Source: Chromohalobacter canadensis
Lineage (GTDB): Bacteria; Pseudomonadota; Gammaproteobacteria; Pseudomonadales; Halomonadaceae
Direction of reading: 5' to 3'
Assembly: GCF_034479555.1 (NCBI RefSeq)
Contig: NZ_CP140151.1
Span: forward strand, 1,178,001 to 1,242,000
Length of the DNA: 64,000 nt
Part shown: positions 49,950-60,701 of the stretch, piece after piece
How the letters are laid out: each line of letters starts with the position of its first letter
How positions within the stretch are numbered: position 1 is the first letter of the stretch
Translations under genes and position numbers: made by a program
Notes under the pieces: model-generated
What the model was told of the DNA's origin: nothing
Database searches by the model: none
What the model saw: only the letters and a program-made list of their open reading frames with translations

Positions 49950-51140
49950 TCAGTTGCGGAAAACCCGCACACCCATTGCCTTGAGGTAGGAGGTCTCGGG
50001 AATCGCGGGATGCACGGGATGATCCGGCCCTTGGTGGCCCTGATAGATGACCTGCCCGTGACGGTCCTGATGGCGCACCGCACCTCGCACACACTCCATC
50101 AAGCGCTCAGGCGCCAGATGCATCGAGCAGGACGCCGAGAGCAGCACGCCATCGCGCCCCAGCAGCCGAATCGCCTCACGGTTGAGTCGCGAGTAGGCGC
50201 GCTCGCCGTTGGGGATGTCTTTGCGCTTCTTGATGAAGGCCGGCGGGTCGAGCACGATCACGTCGAACTGCTCGCCTTCCGCCTTGAGGGCTGCCAATGC
50301 CTCGAAGGCCTCGCCCTCACCGACGGCCACTTGCTCGGCCAGGCCATTAAGCGCGGCATTCTCTGCCACACGCTCCAAGGCCTGAGCGGAGCTATCTACG
50401 CATAGCACCTCGCTGGCGCCGTGCGCTGCCGCCTGGACGCCCCAACCGCCCACATAGCTGAACACGTCCAGCACGCGCTTGCCGGCGACCAGGCCATTGA
50501 GCCATGCCCGGTTGGCGCGGTGATCGAAAAACCAACCGGTTTTCTGGCCATCGAGCACCGGCACCACGAAGCGCACGCCGTTTTCCTCGAGCAGCACCTG
50601 GTCAGGCAACTCACCATAGGCCACCTCGACCTCGTCGCCGAGCTGTTCCTGACGACGCCCGGAGGAGTCGTTCTTGAACACGATGGCGCGCGGTGCCAGC
50701 ACCTTCTCGAGCGCGACGACGATCTCATCGCGCAGCCGATCCATGCCCACGGTATTGAGTTGCACGACCAGCACGTCATCGAAACGATCGACGATGAGCC
50801 CCGGCAACAGGTCGCCCTCACCATGCACCAGGCGATAGAAAGGCTTGGCGAACATCCGCGCGCGCAGGCTCAACGCCTGTTTGAAGCGGTGGACCAATAG
50901 CGAACGATCGAGACGCACATCGACATCCCGCGAGACGATACGCGCGCAGATCAGCGAGTGCGGATTGACGTAGGCGATGCCCATCGGTTTGCCATTGGCG
51001 GCCTCGATGACCGCCTGGGCGCCCGGTTCGAAATCCTTCAGCGGCGTGGTCGCGATATCGATCTCGTTGGAATAGAGCCATAAATGGCCCGCCTTGAGAC
51101 GCCGGTCGGCGTTTTTCTTGAGGCGTAGACGTTCGGTCAC
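49950..51140 (-). CDS. rlmI: 23S rRNA m5C1962 methyltransferase
   Basis: A 396-residue enzyme, the same length as E. coli RlmI. The N-terminal PUA domain (about 1-90) includes RLKAGHLWLYSNEI. An EEHD-like bridge leads to the methyltransferase core: VLDVFSYVGGWGVQAAAHGAS is the SAM loop, DVIVLDPPAFIKKR the catalytic strand and SASCSMHL the methylating-Cys region. I choose the GTG at 51140 with AGG upstream, because earlier codons fall in the mutM gene. The next gene is coupled to it. Confidence 0.93.
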   Translation of the reverse strand: MTERLRLKKNADRRLKAGHLWLYSNEIDIATTPLKDFEPGAQAVIEAANGKPMGIAYVNPHSLICARIVSRDVDVRLDRSLLVHRFKQALSLRARMFAKPFYRLVHGEGDLLPGLIVDRFDDVLVVQLNTVGMDRLRDEIVVALEKVLAPRAIVFKNDSSGRRQEQLGDEVEVAYGELPDQVLLEENGVRFVVPVLDGQKTGWFFDHRANRAWLNGLVAGKRVLDVFSYVGGWGVQAAAHGASEVLCVDSSAQALERVAENAALNGLAEQVAVGEGEAFEALAALKAEGEQFDVIVLDPPAFIKKRKDIPNGERAYSRLNREAIRLLGRDGVLLSASCSMHLAPERLMECVRGAVRHQDRHGQVIYQGHQGPDHPVHPAIPETSYLKAMGVRVFRN

Positions 51141-51180
51141 GGAAAACCTCTTGGCAAAGATATCGCGCGGCGCGAAGCGC

Positions 51181-51996
51181 TCAGCGCTGACAGTGGGGAC
51201 AAAAAACGCTGGCCCGCTGCCCCAGCGTAACCAAGCGTAGAAGCTCGCCGCAACGCCGACAGGGGGTATCTTGCCGCCCATAGACGTTGAGGCGCTGTGC
51301 GAAATAACCGGGCTCACCGGTGCCGCTGACGAAGTCGCGAAGCGTCGTGCCGCCCTGCGTAATCGCCGCCGCCAGCACCTCGCGTGCCGCCTCGGCCAGT
51401 CGCTCATAGCGCTCGCGAGAGATACGGCCCGCTGCACGCCGAGGATCGATACCCGCCAGAAACAACGCTTCGCTGGCGTAGATATTGCCAACCCCCACCA
51501 CCACGGCATTGTTCATCAGGAACGGTTTGACGGCAACACGCCGCTTGCGTGACAGCCGGTAGAGACGCTCGCCATCGAAATCCGGCGACAACGGCTCGGG
51601 CCCCAGCCGCGCCAAACGTGGGTCATCGAGCAGCGAGCCCTGCAGCCAATCGACGAAGCCGAAACGCCGAGGGTCGTGATAACGCAAAATCGCGCCATCC
51701 TCCATGACCAGATCGACATGATCATGCTTTCTCGGCATATCGCCGAGACATGCCACACGCAGGCTTCCGGACATTCCCAGATGCCATAACAAGGTACGCT
51801 CGCCGACAGGCATGAGCATATACTTGGCGCGCCGCCCTAGCGTACCGACTCGCTGACCGACGAGCGTATCCACCAGGTCATCAGGCACCGGAGTGCGCAG
51901 ACGCGGCTGGCGCACGATGACTTCACGAATCTCGCGCCCCTCTATATGGGGCGCAATACCGCGACGTGTCGTCTCGACTTCAGGGAGTTCGGGCAT
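51181..51996 (-). CDS. mutM: Formamidopyrimidine-DNA glycosylase
   Basis: A 271-residue repair enzyme that removes 8-oxoguanine and cuts the DNA at the site. The catalytic N terminus [12 protein letters not shown] (P2 and E3 after Met removal) is intact. K57 or so in GRRAKYML, the helix-two-turn-helix [16 protein letters not shown] and the C-terminal zinc finger ([12 protein letters not shown]) are all present. GGAG precedes the ATG. rlmI follows 40 bases later on the same strand. Confidence 0.96.
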   Translation of the reverse strand: MPELPEVETTRRGIAPHIEGREIREVIVRQPRLRTPVPDDLVDTLVGQRVGTLGRRAKYMLMPVGERTLLWHLGMSGSLRVACLGDMPRKHDHVDLVMEDGAILRYHDPRRFGFVDWLQGSLLDDPRLARLGPEPLSPDFDGERLYRLSRKRRVAVKPFLMNNAVVVGVGNIYASEALFLAGIDPRRAAGRISRERYERLAEAAREVLAAAITQGGTTLRDFVSGTGEPGYFAQRLNVYGRQDTPCRRCGELLRLVTLGQRASVFCPHCQR

Positions 51997-52026
51997 GCTA
52001 GTCTCCCGCCACTTTCTTGCTGGCAT

Positions 52027-52054
52027 AAAAAAACCCGGAGCGACCCGGGTTTTT
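52027..52054 (-). terminator. Rho-independent terminator of rpmBG
   Basis: The stem aaaacccgg/ccgggtttt with a short loop has T-runs on both strands. It lies 40 bases past the rpmG stop codon and before mutM, so mutM is transcribed separately. Confidence 0.85.
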
Positions 52055-52094
52055 CTGACAGGTGAACGTCACCTGTGGCAAAGGAGAGCCAAGA

Positions 52095-52250
52095 TCACTT
52101 GATCTTCGCTTCCTTATACATCACGTGCTTACGGACGACCGGGTCGAATTTTTTCATTTCGAGCTTGTCCGGCGTGTTCCGCTTGTTCTTGTCGGTGGTG
52201 TAGAAATGGCCGGTTCCGGCACTGGACACCATCTTGATCTTGTCACGCAT
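52095..52250 (-). CDS. rpmG: Large ribosomal subunit protein bL33
   Basis: A 51-codon gene with GGGAG before its ATG. The product starts [19 protein letters not shown] and continues [17 protein letters not shown], the standard bL33 sequence. The zinc-binding CxxC pairs of the other bL33 form are absent, so this is the zinc-free version. It follows rpmB by 30 bases, the usual pair. Confidence 0.96.
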
Positions 52251-52280
52251 GACTCGTTACTCCCTGTTTGGACGCGCTGT

Positions 52281-52517
52281 TTAGACGCGATCACCACGCT
52301 TGCGAATATCGCTGAGCACTTCTTCAATGCCTTTCTTGTCGATGATGCGCATGCCCTTGGAGGAAACGCGCAGCCTTACGAAGCGCTTTTCGGCTTCCAC
52401 CCAGAAACGATGGGTGTGCAAGTTCGGCAAGAAGCGACGACGTGTTCTCCGCTGGGAGTGAGAAACATTGTTACCAGTCACCGGGCGCTTGCCGGTAACC
52501 TGACATACTTGGGACAT
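52281..52517 (-). CDS. rpmB: Large ribosomal subunit protein bL28
   Basis: A 78-residue ribosomal protein, starting [21 protein letters not shown] and followed by [19 protein letters not shown]. These are diagnostic for bL28. GGAGG lies before the ATG at 52517. It is the first gene of the rpmBG unit, which commonly sits beside radC and coaBC in gammaproteobacteria, as here. Confidence 0.97.
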   Translation of the reverse strand: MSQVCQVTGKRPVTGNNVSHSQRRTRRRFLPNLHTHRFWVEAEKRFVRLRVSSKGMRIIDKKGIEEVLSDIRKRGDRV

Positions 52518-52687
52518 GGAAGCCTCCAACCACTGGCGAGTTGTTCAAAACCTGTCGGGCAAACCGGGAATGGCAGGCTACCGCCTTCTGCCCTGATTCA
52601 AAGGGCGTACTTTATACCAGACGTCAAGCCTTGCCGCAAGCTTGCGGAGGCTCGACGGACGGCCAGCCTGGCACCACGGACACGGCC

Positions 52688-53362
52688 TCACAGCCATCCG
52701 CGTTCGGCAAACGATATTACCTCACCATCGCCGACGACGAAATGATCCAGCACACGGATCTCGAAAAGCCCCAACGCTTCCTTGAGCCGCTGGGTGATCC
52801 GGCGATCGGCGTCGCTTGGCTCTGCCACCCCCGAAGGGTGGTTGTGGGCAAAGATCAATGCCCCGGCGTTGAGCGCCAGCGCCCGGCGCGACACCTCCCG
52901 TGGGTAGACAGATGCACTATCGAGCGTGCCTTCCGAAAGCGTCTCGAAGCGAATCACGCGGTGCTGCGTATCCAGAAACAATGCCGCGAACGCCTCGTGG
53001 GGCAAGTGACGCAACTGCGAGGTCAAGAACTGGCGCACCAAGGCCGGCGAAGTCAGGGCACCACCACGTTCCAGCAAGCTCCCCAAGTGCCGCCGAGAAA
53101 GCTCCAGCGAAGCTTGAAGCTGCACATACTTGGCCTCGCCCAAGCCATGCTCCGCGCAAAAGCGCTCCTGCTCCGCCTCCAGCAATGGCCGCAGACCTCC
53201 GAAAGCGACCAGCAGGTCACGCGCAAGATCCACCGCCGAGCGCCCCTTCACACCCACACGCAGAAAGATTGCCAGCAATTCGGCATCCGACAGCACCGAC
53301 GCCCCCAGGGTGAGCAACTTTTCACGCGGACGCTCACCTTCCGGCCAATCGCGGATCCCCAT
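52688..53362 (-). CDS. radC: RadC-family JAB/MPN domain protein
   Basis: A 224-residue protein. An N-terminal helix-hairpin-helix-like region (about 20-75) precedes the JAB domain with the zinc motif HNHPSG near 175 and its partner D in SDADRRIT. The start [17 protein letters not shown] is that of the family. Despite its name, a direct DNA repair role has been withdrawn for E. coli RadC; the activity is unsettled. It diverges from coaBC across 292 bases. Confidence 0.93.
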   Translation of the reverse strand: MGIRDWPEGERPREKLLTLGASVLSDAELLAIFLRVGVKGRSAVDLARDLLVAFGGLRPLLEAEQERFCAEHGLGEAKYVQLQASLELSRRHLGSLLERGGALTSPALVRQFLTSQLRHLPHEAFAALFLDTQHRVIRFETLSEGTLDSASVYPREVSRRALALNAGALIFAHNHPSGVAEPSDADRRITQRLKEALGLFEIRVLDHFVVGDGEVISFAERGWL

Positions 53363-53434
53363 CGCCAGTTCCCCTCAGATTTCTGATGTCATACCACGCT
53401 CACACAATATCAGAATTATCTAATAACAAAGTAG

Positions 53435-53581
53435 TGTCACACGCCGATCACCCCAACCAAAGTTGCATCGCATGATTCACATGACGTCAGCGCCCGCCCC
53501 GGCTATCCGCTGATCGGACGCCTCAAAGGGCTGGCAGAATTGCGGGGAATAGAGATCGCCATCAAACAGCTGCGCGCTTGA
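53435..53581 (+). other. Open 49-codon stretch in the radC-coaBC gap, possible gene remnant
   Basis: The gap between radC and coaBC is AT-rich at 53395-53440, suiting divergent promoters. It is followed by a frame open from a TAG to a TGA without an ATG. Its last 28 codons read like a protein C terminus (ARPGYPLIGRLKGLAELRG...AIKQLRA). Codon use (ATA, GGA, GCA) is unlike the neighbouring genes. It may be a remnant of a lost gene or chance. Confidence 0.2.
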
Positions 53582-53654
53582 AGCGGCGCCCGCTACGCAA
53601 AACCGGGGCACGATGGTAAGGTGGAAGACCTGCAAAACGGTCAGGATTCCCGTC

Positions 53655-54929
53655 ATGCCAACACTCTTCGGCAAGCGCGTGTTACTCGGCATCAGCGCCG
53701 GTATCGCTGCTTACAAAAGCGCTCAGATCGCCCGCCTTTTGAAAAAGGCAGGCTGCGACGTGCGTGTGGTCATGACCGAAGGCGCGCAGGCCTTCATTAC
53801 CCCGCTGACGCTTCAGGCCCTTACGGGGGAAGCGGTCCGCACGTCGCTGCTCGACCCCGAGGCAGAAGCCGGCATGGGGCATATCGAGCTGGCACGCTGG
53901 GCAGAAGTGATCCTCGTCGCGCCGGCCACCGCCGATGTGATGGCGCGTCTGGCTCACGGTCACGCCGACGACCTGCTCACCACGCTATGCCTGGCCAGCG
54001 GGGCAGAGTGCGTCATGGCGCCGGCGATGAATCAGGCGATGTGGGCCCACCCGGCGACCCAGGCTAATGTCGAGCGACTACGTGGCTGGGGCTGGCGCCT
54101 GCTGGGCCCCGATGGCGGTGAGCAGGCGTGTGGCGATGTCGGGCCCGGGCGCATGCGCGAGCCGGAAGCGCTGATCGCCGAGCTTTCGATGGCGCCCGAG
54201 GATGCGCCTAGCGCCACGGCGCCCGACGTCGCGCCGGCTGTGCGCGATGCCGAGGCGTTGCGGGTGACGATCACCGCCGGGCCGACCCATGAGGCGCTCG
54301 ACCCGGTGCGTTATCTCTCCAATCACAGTTCCGGCAAGATGGGCTACGCCCTGGCGGGTGCCTGGGCCCGACGTGGCGCCCAGGTGCGCTTGATCAGCGG
54401 GCCGGTCGCCCTGGCGACGCCCCCGGATGTCGAGCGCGTCGATGTGACATCGGCCAGCGAGATGCTCGCCGCCGCCGAGCACGCCGCCACCGAGAGCGAT
54501 ATTTTCATCGGCTGCGCGGCGGTCGCCGACTACCGCGCCGAAACAGTGGCCGAGCACAAGCTCAAGAAAACCGACGCGAGCGAGACGCTGACGCTCACGC
54601 TGGTCAAGAATCCCGACATCGTGGCCACCATCGCCACCCGTTCACCGCGCCCGCTGGTAGTAGGCTTTGCCGCCGAGACCCATGACGTAGAACGCTATGC
54701 ACGCGACAAGCTGGCCCGCAAAGGCATGGACATGATTGTCGCCAACGATGTCTCCCAGGCCGGGCTCGGCTTCGGTAGCGACGACAACGCCGCCCTATTG
54801 CTGTGGCGTGACGGCGATGACACTGACAGTCAAGCGTTGCCGCCACAGCCCAAGACCACCCTGGCCGATGCCATCGTCGGCCGGGTGTTGACGCTTTACG
54901 CCCACCGCGCCCCCACGGCGCACGACTGA
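53655..54929 (+). CDS. coaBC: Bifunctional phosphopantothenoylcysteine decarboxylase/synthase
   Basis: A 424-residue two-domain enzyme for CoA synthesis steps two and three. The CoaC flavoprotein half has [11 protein letters not shown] at 12-22, the catalytic H76 (GHIEL), N126 (PAMNQAMW) and C159 (ACGD). The CoaB half has [24 protein letters not shown] and the CTP-site AAVADYR with KLKK. The ATG at 53655 has AGGA upstream and begins just before the flavin fold. dut follows 13 bases later, a classic pair. Confidence 0.96.
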   Translation: MPTLFGKRVLLGISAGIAAYKSAQIARLLKKAGCDVRVVMTEGAQAFITPLTLQALTGEAVRTSLLDPEAEAGMGHIELARWAEVILVAPATADVMARLAHGHADDLLTTLCLASGAECVMAPAMNQAMWAHPATQANVERLRGWGWRLLGPDGGEQACGDVGPGRMREPEALIAELSMAPEDAPSATAPDVAPAVRDAEALRVTITAGPTHEALDPVRYLSNHSSGKMGYALAGAWARRGAQVRLISGPVALATPPDVERVDVTSASEMLAAAEHAATESDIFIGCAAVADYRAETVAEHKLKKTDASETLTLTLVKNPDIVATIATRSPRPLVVGFAAETHDVERYARDKLARKGMDMIVANDVSQAGLGFGSDDNAALLLWRDGDDTDSQALPPQPKTTLADAIVGRVLTLYAHRAPTAHD

Positions 54930-54942
54930 CGGACCCATTCCC

Positions 54943-55419
54943 ATGTCAGATGCCTCGTTGTCTTCCGACACGACCTTGTCGGTGAAGATTCTGGACGAAC
55001 GCGTACACGACTTCCCGCTTCCCGGTTACGCCACCACCGGCAGCGCCGGCCTGGACCTGCGCGCCTTGCTCGATGGCCCGCTGACTCTGGCGCCGGGTGA
55101 CTGCGAGCTGGTGCGCACCGGCCTGGCCGTGCACATCGGCGACCCAGGGCTTGCCGGCATGATCCTGCCGCGCTCCGGCCTGGGGCATAAGCATGGCATC
55201 GTGCTGGGCAATCTCGTCGGCCTGATCGACTCCGACTATCAAGGCGAGCTGATGATCTCGGTCTGGAACCGCGGCAACCAGGCGTTCGTTCTGGAACCGG
55301 GCGAGCGTCTGGCACAATATGTGCTTGTGCCCGTGGTACAGGCCAAGCTCGACATCGTCGAGGACTTCGCCGCCAGCGAGCGCGCCGGAGGTGGCTTCGG
55401 CCACTCCGGCCGTCATTGA
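54943..55419 (+). CDS. dut: dUTP diphosphatase
   Basis: A 158-residue trimeric enzyme that hydrolyses dUTP, keeping uracil out of DNA and supplying dUMP. The five conserved motifs are visible: [37 protein letters not shown] and the C-terminal P-loop-like [10 protein letters not shown]. The order and length fit the family. Its ribosome site is weak, suggesting coupling to coaBC. Confidence 0.96.
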   Translation: MSDASLSSDTTLSVKILDERVHDFPLPGYATTGSAGLDLRALLDGPLTLAPGDCELVRTGLAVHIGDPGLAGMILPRSGLGHKHGIVLGNLVGLIDSDYQGELMISVWNRGNQAFVLEPGERLAQYVLVPVVQAKLDIVEDFAASERAGGGFGHSGRH

Positions 55420-55491
55420 GTTCGGGCGGGCGACGCTGACGGTCGCCCCGATGTTCACGGCCACATGGCCATCGACTTGAAGGGATTCACC

Positions 55492-56904
55492 ATGAGCCAA
55501 CAAGCTCCCAATACGTCCATCAGCGCGTCCATTTTCCGCGCCTATGACATTCGCGGCATCGTCGACGACAGCCTGACCGAGGCAGGCGTCGAGCTGATCG
55601 GTCGTGCTATCGGTGCCGAAGCCGCCAGCCGCGACGAAGCCACCGTAGTCGTCGCCCGTGACGGCCGCCACTCGGGCAAGCGCCTGCAGGCGGCCCTGAT
55701 TCGCGGCCTACGCGGCGCAGGACGCGATGTGATAGACATCGGCATGGTACCCACGCCGGTGCTCTACTTCGCCACACACACGCTGGAGGGCACCAGCTCC
55801 GGCGTCATGGTCACGGGCAGCCACAACCCACCCGACTATAACGGCTTCAAGATCGTGCTGGGCGGCGAAACGCTCTCCGGCGACGCCATCACCGCGCTTT
55901 ATCAGCGCATTCAGGACGACGCGCTCGGGGAAGGTGAAGGCAGCCTGCGTGAAATGGATGTGCGCGAGGCGTATCTCGAACGCATCCTCGGCGATGTCAG
56001 CCTGAGCGGAAAGATCAAGGCCGTGGTCGACTGCGGCAACGGCGTGGCTGGCGAACTCGGCCCGCAACTGATCGAGCGCCTGGGAGCGGAAATGATACCG
56101 CTGTTCGCCGATATCGACGGCGATTTCCCCAACCACCACCCCGATCCCGGCAAACTGGAAAACCTCGAGGACTTGATCCGCACCGTCAAGGAAACCGGCG
56201 CGGACATCGGCCTGGCCTTCGACGGTGACGGCGACCGTCTCGGCGTGGTCACGCCCAAGGGCGAAGTGATCTACCCTGACCGCCTGATGATGGCGTTCGC
56301 CGAGGACCTGCTCCAGCGTAGTCCCGGCGCGCGTATCATCTTTGACGTCAAATGCACCGGCAACCTGGCCCAAGTGGTCGAGAACGCCGGCGGCACGCCG
56401 GAGATGTGGCGCACCGGGCACTCGCTGATCAAGGCGCGCATGAAGGAAACCGGCGCGGCGCTGGCTGGCGAAATGAGTGGCCATATCTTTTTCAAGGAAC
56501 GCTGGTACGGCTTCGACGACGGCTTGTACGGCGCCGCGCGGCTGCTGGAAATCCTTACCAAGCAACGTACCACGCAGGGTCTGGATGCCGACGCCTTCTT
56601 TGAGCGCTTCCCGCAGGATCTCAGCACGCCGGAGCTCAATGCCAAGGTCAGCGACGAGAATAAATTTGCCATCGTCGACAAGCTCGCCCGGGAAGGCGAC
56701 TTCGGCGAGGATGGTGTGAAGACCACTCTCGACGGCATCCGGGTCGACTATGCCGACGGCTGGGGCCTGTGCCGCGCATCCAACACCACGCCAATGTTGG
56801 TAATGCGCTTCGAAGGCAAGAGCGAGGAAGCTCTGGCACGCATTCAGGGCCAGTTCCGCGACGCCCTCAAGCAGGTCGCCCCCGAGGCCGATCTCCCCTT
56901 CTGA
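55492..56904 (+). CDS. algC: Phosphomannomutase/phosphoglucomutase
   Basis: A 470-residue alpha-D-phosphohexomutase of the AlgC type, supplying mannose-1- and glucose-1-phosphate for surface polysaccharides. The phosphoserine loop is TGSHNP (S110), the Mg loop is DGDGDR (244-249), and sugar-binding GEMSGH and phosphate-binding RASNTTPMLVMRFEG follow. The dut-algC-argB order is the same in Pseudomonas. GGGA precedes the ATG at 55492. A hairpin separates it from argB. Confidence 0.94.
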   Translation: MSQQAPNTSISASIFRAYDIRGIVDDSLTEAGVELIGRAIGAEAASRDEATVVVARDGRHSGKRLQAALIRGLRGAGRDVIDIGMVPTPVLYFATHTLEGTSSGVMVTGSHNPPDYNGFKIVLGGETLSGDAITALYQRIQDDALGEGEGSLREMDVREAYLERILGDVSLSGKIKAVVDCGNGVAGELGPQLIERLGAEMIPLFADIDGDFPNHHPDPGKLENLEDLIRTVKETGADIGLAFDGDGDRLGVVTPKGEVIYPDRLMMAFAEDLLQRSPGARIIFDVKCTGNLAQVVENAGGTPEMWRTGHSLIKARMKETGAALAGEMSGHIFFKERWYGFDDGLYGAARLLEILTKQRTTQGLDADAFFERFPQDLSTPELNAKVSDENKFAIVDKLAREGDFGEDGVKTTLDGIRVDYADGWGLCRASNTTPMLVMRFEGKSEEALARIQGQFRDALKQVAPEADLPF

Positions 56905-57873
<969 letters not shown>

Positions 57874-57977
57874 CACTCTCCTCGCACCCGGGACGGTGCG
57901 CCGTGATGCGCGACGATTTGTCGACACCCCGGCAGCCCATTAGGATGGGCTAACACGATTCCAATAGAAGAATATCG

Positions 57978-58595
57978 ATGACGCAGGAAACACCTAAGCA
58001 AACTCGCCGGGAGCAGATCCTCCAGGCGCTGGCGCTGATGTTGCAGGAGGACAGCGGCAAGCGGATCACGACCGCCGCGCTGGCCCGCCAGGTCGGCGTC
58101 AGCGAAGCCGCCCTCTACCGGCATTTCCCCAGCAAGGCGCGGATGTTCGAAGGGCTGATCGAATTCATAGAGGAGACGCTGTTCGAACGCATCCGTCGCA
58201 TTCTCGATGAGGAGCCGCAGGCACAGGCGCGCTGCCATCATATTCTGACACTGCTGCTGGGCTTTGCCGAAAAGAACCCCGGCCTGTGTCGGCTGCTCGG
58301 TGGCGATGCCTTGACCGGCGAGACCGCGCGCTTGCGCGTGCGCATGACGCAGCTCTTCGACCGCCTGGAAACCCAGCTCAAGCAGATACTGCGCGAAGCC
58401 GAAATTCACGAAGGATTGCGCACCACGCTACAGGTCTCGGCCGCCGCTAACCTGCTGCTGGCCACCGCCGATGGGCGCATCACGCAATACGTGCGCAGTG
58501 ACTTCCGCCGCCTGCCCACCGAGCATTGGGAAGATCAGTGGCAGATGCTCTCCGCCCGCCTGCTGGTCGCCACGCCACACCCCGCCCACGTGTAG
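57978..58595 (+). CDS. slmA: Nucleoid occlusion factor SlmA (TetR family)
   Basis: A 205-residue TetR-fold protein. SlmA binds sites across most of the chromosome except the terminus and, when bound, breaks up FtsZ filaments over the nucleoid. The HTH is at about 30-53 (TTAALARQVGVSEAALYRHF), and the C-terminal domain matches SlmA length and sequence style (GLCRLLGGDALTGE, ADGRITQYVRSDF). The position after coaBC-dut-algC-argB is its usual one. It is followed by a terminator. Confidence 0.93.
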   Translation: MTQETPKQTRREQILQALALMLQEDSGKRITTAALARQVGVSEAALYRHFPSKARMFEGLIEFIEETLFERIRRILDEEPQAQARCHHILTLLLGFAEKNPGLCRLLGGDALTGETARLRVRMTQLFDRLETQLKQILREAEIHEGLRTTLQVSAAANLLLATADGRITQYVRSDFRRLPTEHWEDQWQMLSARLLVATPHPAHV

Positions 58596-58607
58596 ACGCT
58601 GCATACG

Positions 58608-58639
58608 ACAATGCCCGGCGCATAGCCGGGCATTGTTGA
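58608..58639 (+). terminator. Rho-independent terminator of slmA
   Basis: A 12-bp perfect stem (acaatgcccggc/gccgggcattgt) with a 5-base loop ends in TGATTT. It stands between convergent slmA and rpoH and may serve both. Confidence 0.75.
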
Positions 58640-58688
58640 TTTCGCTTGCGCGATCATCTTGCGACGATCTTTGCGTTAGCGCTCAAAC

Positions 58689-59555
58689 TCAGGCGGCGAA
58701 GGCGTCACCGAGCTGCTGTTTGATCTTCTTCATGGCGTTCTTCTCGAGCTGACGAATACGCTCGGCGGAAACGCCGTACACATCGGCCAACTCATGCAGC
58801 GTGGACTTGGACTCGGAAAGCCAGCGACGCTTCAGGATATCCTGCGAACGCTCATCGAGCTCACCCAGCGCCGACTGCAGGCGATGCGAAGAGTCCTCTT
58901 CCCAGTCTGCGGCTTCGAGCTGCGCGGCAGGATCGTAGCGCTCATCGTCGAGGTAATGGACCGGCGCCTGATAGCCCTGATCTTCATCTTCGGAGGGCGA
59001 GGCATCGTAGCCGGCATCGAACGCCGAGAGACGGCCTTCCATCTCGCGCACCACCTGCGGCTTGACGTCGAGATCCTTGGCGATGGCATCGACTTCATCG
59101 TTATTGAGCCACGCCAAGCGCTTCTTGGCACCACGCAGATTGAAGAACAGCTTGCGCTGGGCCTTGGTGGTGGCGATCTTCACGATGCGCCAGTTGCGCA
59201 GCACGTATTCGTGAATCTCGGCCTTGATCCAGTGCACGGCGAACGAGACCAAGCGCACTCCCTGATTCGGGTCGAAACGCTTGACGGCCTTCATCAGACC
59301 GACGTTGCCTTCCTGAATCAAGTCGGCCTGGGGCAACCCATAGCCGGAATAGCTGCGCGCAATGTGCACCACGAAACGCAGGTGCGACATGACCAGACGC
59401 CGCGCCGCTTCGAGATCGCCTTGTTCGTACAGACGGAAGCCCAGCTCTCGCTCCTCGTCGGAGGACAGCACAGCAATGCGATTGACGGCCTGAATGTAAC
59501 CATTCAGGTCATGACCGGGAGAAAGATGACCCACGGGCTGAAGACTGTTGCTCAT
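58689..59555 (-). CDS. rpoH: RNA polymerase sigma-32 factor (heat shock)
   Basis: A 288-residue sigma factor. Region 2 has [27 protein letters not shown] and the core-binding FDPNQGVRL. The RpoH box QRKLFFNLR, found only in sigma-32 proteins, is at about 132-140. Region 4.2 ends in the [24 protein letters not shown]. It directs chaperone and protease genes. GGAG lies before the ATG. The 153-base gap to ftsX holds a sigma-E-like promoter, and the leader could form the usual thermosensing structure. Confidence 0.96.
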   Translation of the reverse strand: MSNSLQPVGHLSPGHDLNGYIQAVNRIAVLSSDEERELGFRLYEQGDLEAARRLVMSHLRFVVHIARSYSGYGLPQADLIQEGNVGLMKAVKRFDPNQGVRLVSFAVHWIKAEIHEYVLRNWRIVKIATTKAQRKLFFNLRGAKKRLAWLNNDEVDAIAKDLDVKPQVVREMEGRLSAFDAGYDASPSEDEDQGYQAPVHYLDDERYDPAAQLEAADWEEDSSHRLQSALGELDERSQDILKRRWLSESKSTLHELADVYGVSAERIRQLEKNAMKKIKQQLGDAFAA

Positions 59556-59655
59556 GCAGATGTCTCCATCGGTTGTTCACCCTGCTTGCGTGGCGTATCC
59601 AACATCCACGGCTGCACGGCAAAGGAATCATGTGCCTGATAGCACGCATAACCCA

Positions 59656-59682
59656 TTAGAAGGCTAACTTGAACGAAAGTTC
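59656..59682 (-). promoter_or_regulatory. Sigma-E-like promoter for rpoH
   Basis: On the minus strand GAACTT and TCTAA are separated by 16 bases, matching the RpoE pattern (GGAACTT, 16 bases, TCTRA). It lies about 100 bases before the rpoH ATG, downstream of the ftsX stop. E. coli rpoH also has a sigma-E promoter. A TTGACA at 59701-59706 could add a sigma-70 start, but its -10 is poor. Confidence 0.5.
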
Positions 59683-59708
59683 AATACATGCCATCAGGCT
59701 TGTCAAGA

Positions 59709-60701
59709 CTAGCGGGGTTTGATGTCGGCAAGATGACGGCCGACGGCTAACCAAGCACCCAGCCAGCCAAGCAGTGTACTACAAAAACATAGCAAAGCCG
59801 ATCCCCCGAGGCCTAGCCGCGGCAGCGTGAAGTGCGCCCCGTAGCTTTCTGCCAAGGCGGTGACCGGCGCCGACAGCCAGTGGCCGCCCAGGACCAGCAA
59901 TACGATCGCCAGCACGCCACCGCCCAGACCGTACCAAGCACCGCTATACAGGAACGGGCGGCGTACGAACGCATGCGTGGCCCCGATCAAGGTCACCACC
60001 TCGATCTCCTGACGGCGGCTCTCCACTGCTAGGCGAATGGTATTGCCAACCACCAGCAGCACGCCCAACCCGAACAGTCCCGCCAGCGCCAGGGCCAAAC
60101 GTTGACCCAATTCAGCCAGACGCCGCAGGCGCTCCAGCCAAGCGAGATCGACGCGCGCCTCATCGACGCCATCGACCGCTTCGAGATTGCTCGCCAGCAC
60201 ACGCACCGAATCGGGATCGGTGTCGGCCGGGGTGACCACCACGGCCGCGGGCAGCGGGTTGTCTTCCAGCGAGGCCAGCGCATCCTCGAGCCCGACACCC
60301 TGCTGGAATTCGGCCAGGCCTTCGGCGGCAGTCACCAGCCGCGCCCCCGCCACGGGCGTCTGATCGCGCAGTCGCTCAGCGACATCCATCGCCGCGCGCT
60401 CATCGAGGCGCGTATCGAGATAGACAGTTACTGTCGCGCTTTCATCGAGCTCGGCATCCAGCAATCGAGCGCTGTCCAGCGCCAGCCACAACCCACTGGG
60501 CAGCACCAAGGCGATGGCGATCGCCAGCATGGTCAACAGGCTGCTCAGCGGGCGTTTGGCGAGCCGTTGGGCGCTATCGAGCAACATCGCGCGATGATGA
60601 CGCAGCCATGCCCGCGTGCGGCTTTCCAGACCTACCTGCGAGGCTCGGGCGCCACGCCGCGCAGGACGCTGGCTTTCCGGAGACGTCGTTCGTCGGGTCA
60701 T
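59709..60701 (-). CDS. ftsX: Cell division protein FtsX
   Basis: A 330-residue membrane protein, partner of FtsE. It has an N-terminal cytoplasmic tail with many Arg, helix 1 at about 50-75, a periplasmic domain (about 76-200) that activates amidases through EnvC, then three further helices. The sequence TVTVYLDTRLDERAAMDVAERL is the start of the periplasmic domain. Its ATG overlaps the ftsE stop codon by four bases. Confidence 0.95.
   Translation of the reverse strand: MTRRTTSPESQRPARRGARASQVGLESRTRAWLRHHRAMLLDSAQRLAKRPLSSLLTMLAIAIALVLPSGLWLALDSARLLDAELDESATVTVYLDTRLDERAAMDVAERLRDQTPVAGARLVTAAEGLAEFQQGVGLEDALASLEDNPLPAAVVVTPADTDPDSVRVLASNLEAVDGVDEARVDLAWLERLRRLAELGQRLALALAGLFGLGVLLVVGNTIRLAVESRRQEIEVVTLIGATHAFVRRPFLYSGAWYGLGGGVLAIVLLVLGGHWLSAPVTALAESYGAHFTLPRLGLGGSALLCFCSTLLGWLGAWLAVGRHLADIKPR

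Noticed and set aside
59669..59684. TTGAAC-GAAA-GTTCAA as a LexA box
   Set aside because: The GAAC...GTTC form is an alphaproteobacterial LexA site with a wider gap; gammaproteobacterial LexA boxes are CTGT-type. The gene is rpoH, not a repair gene.
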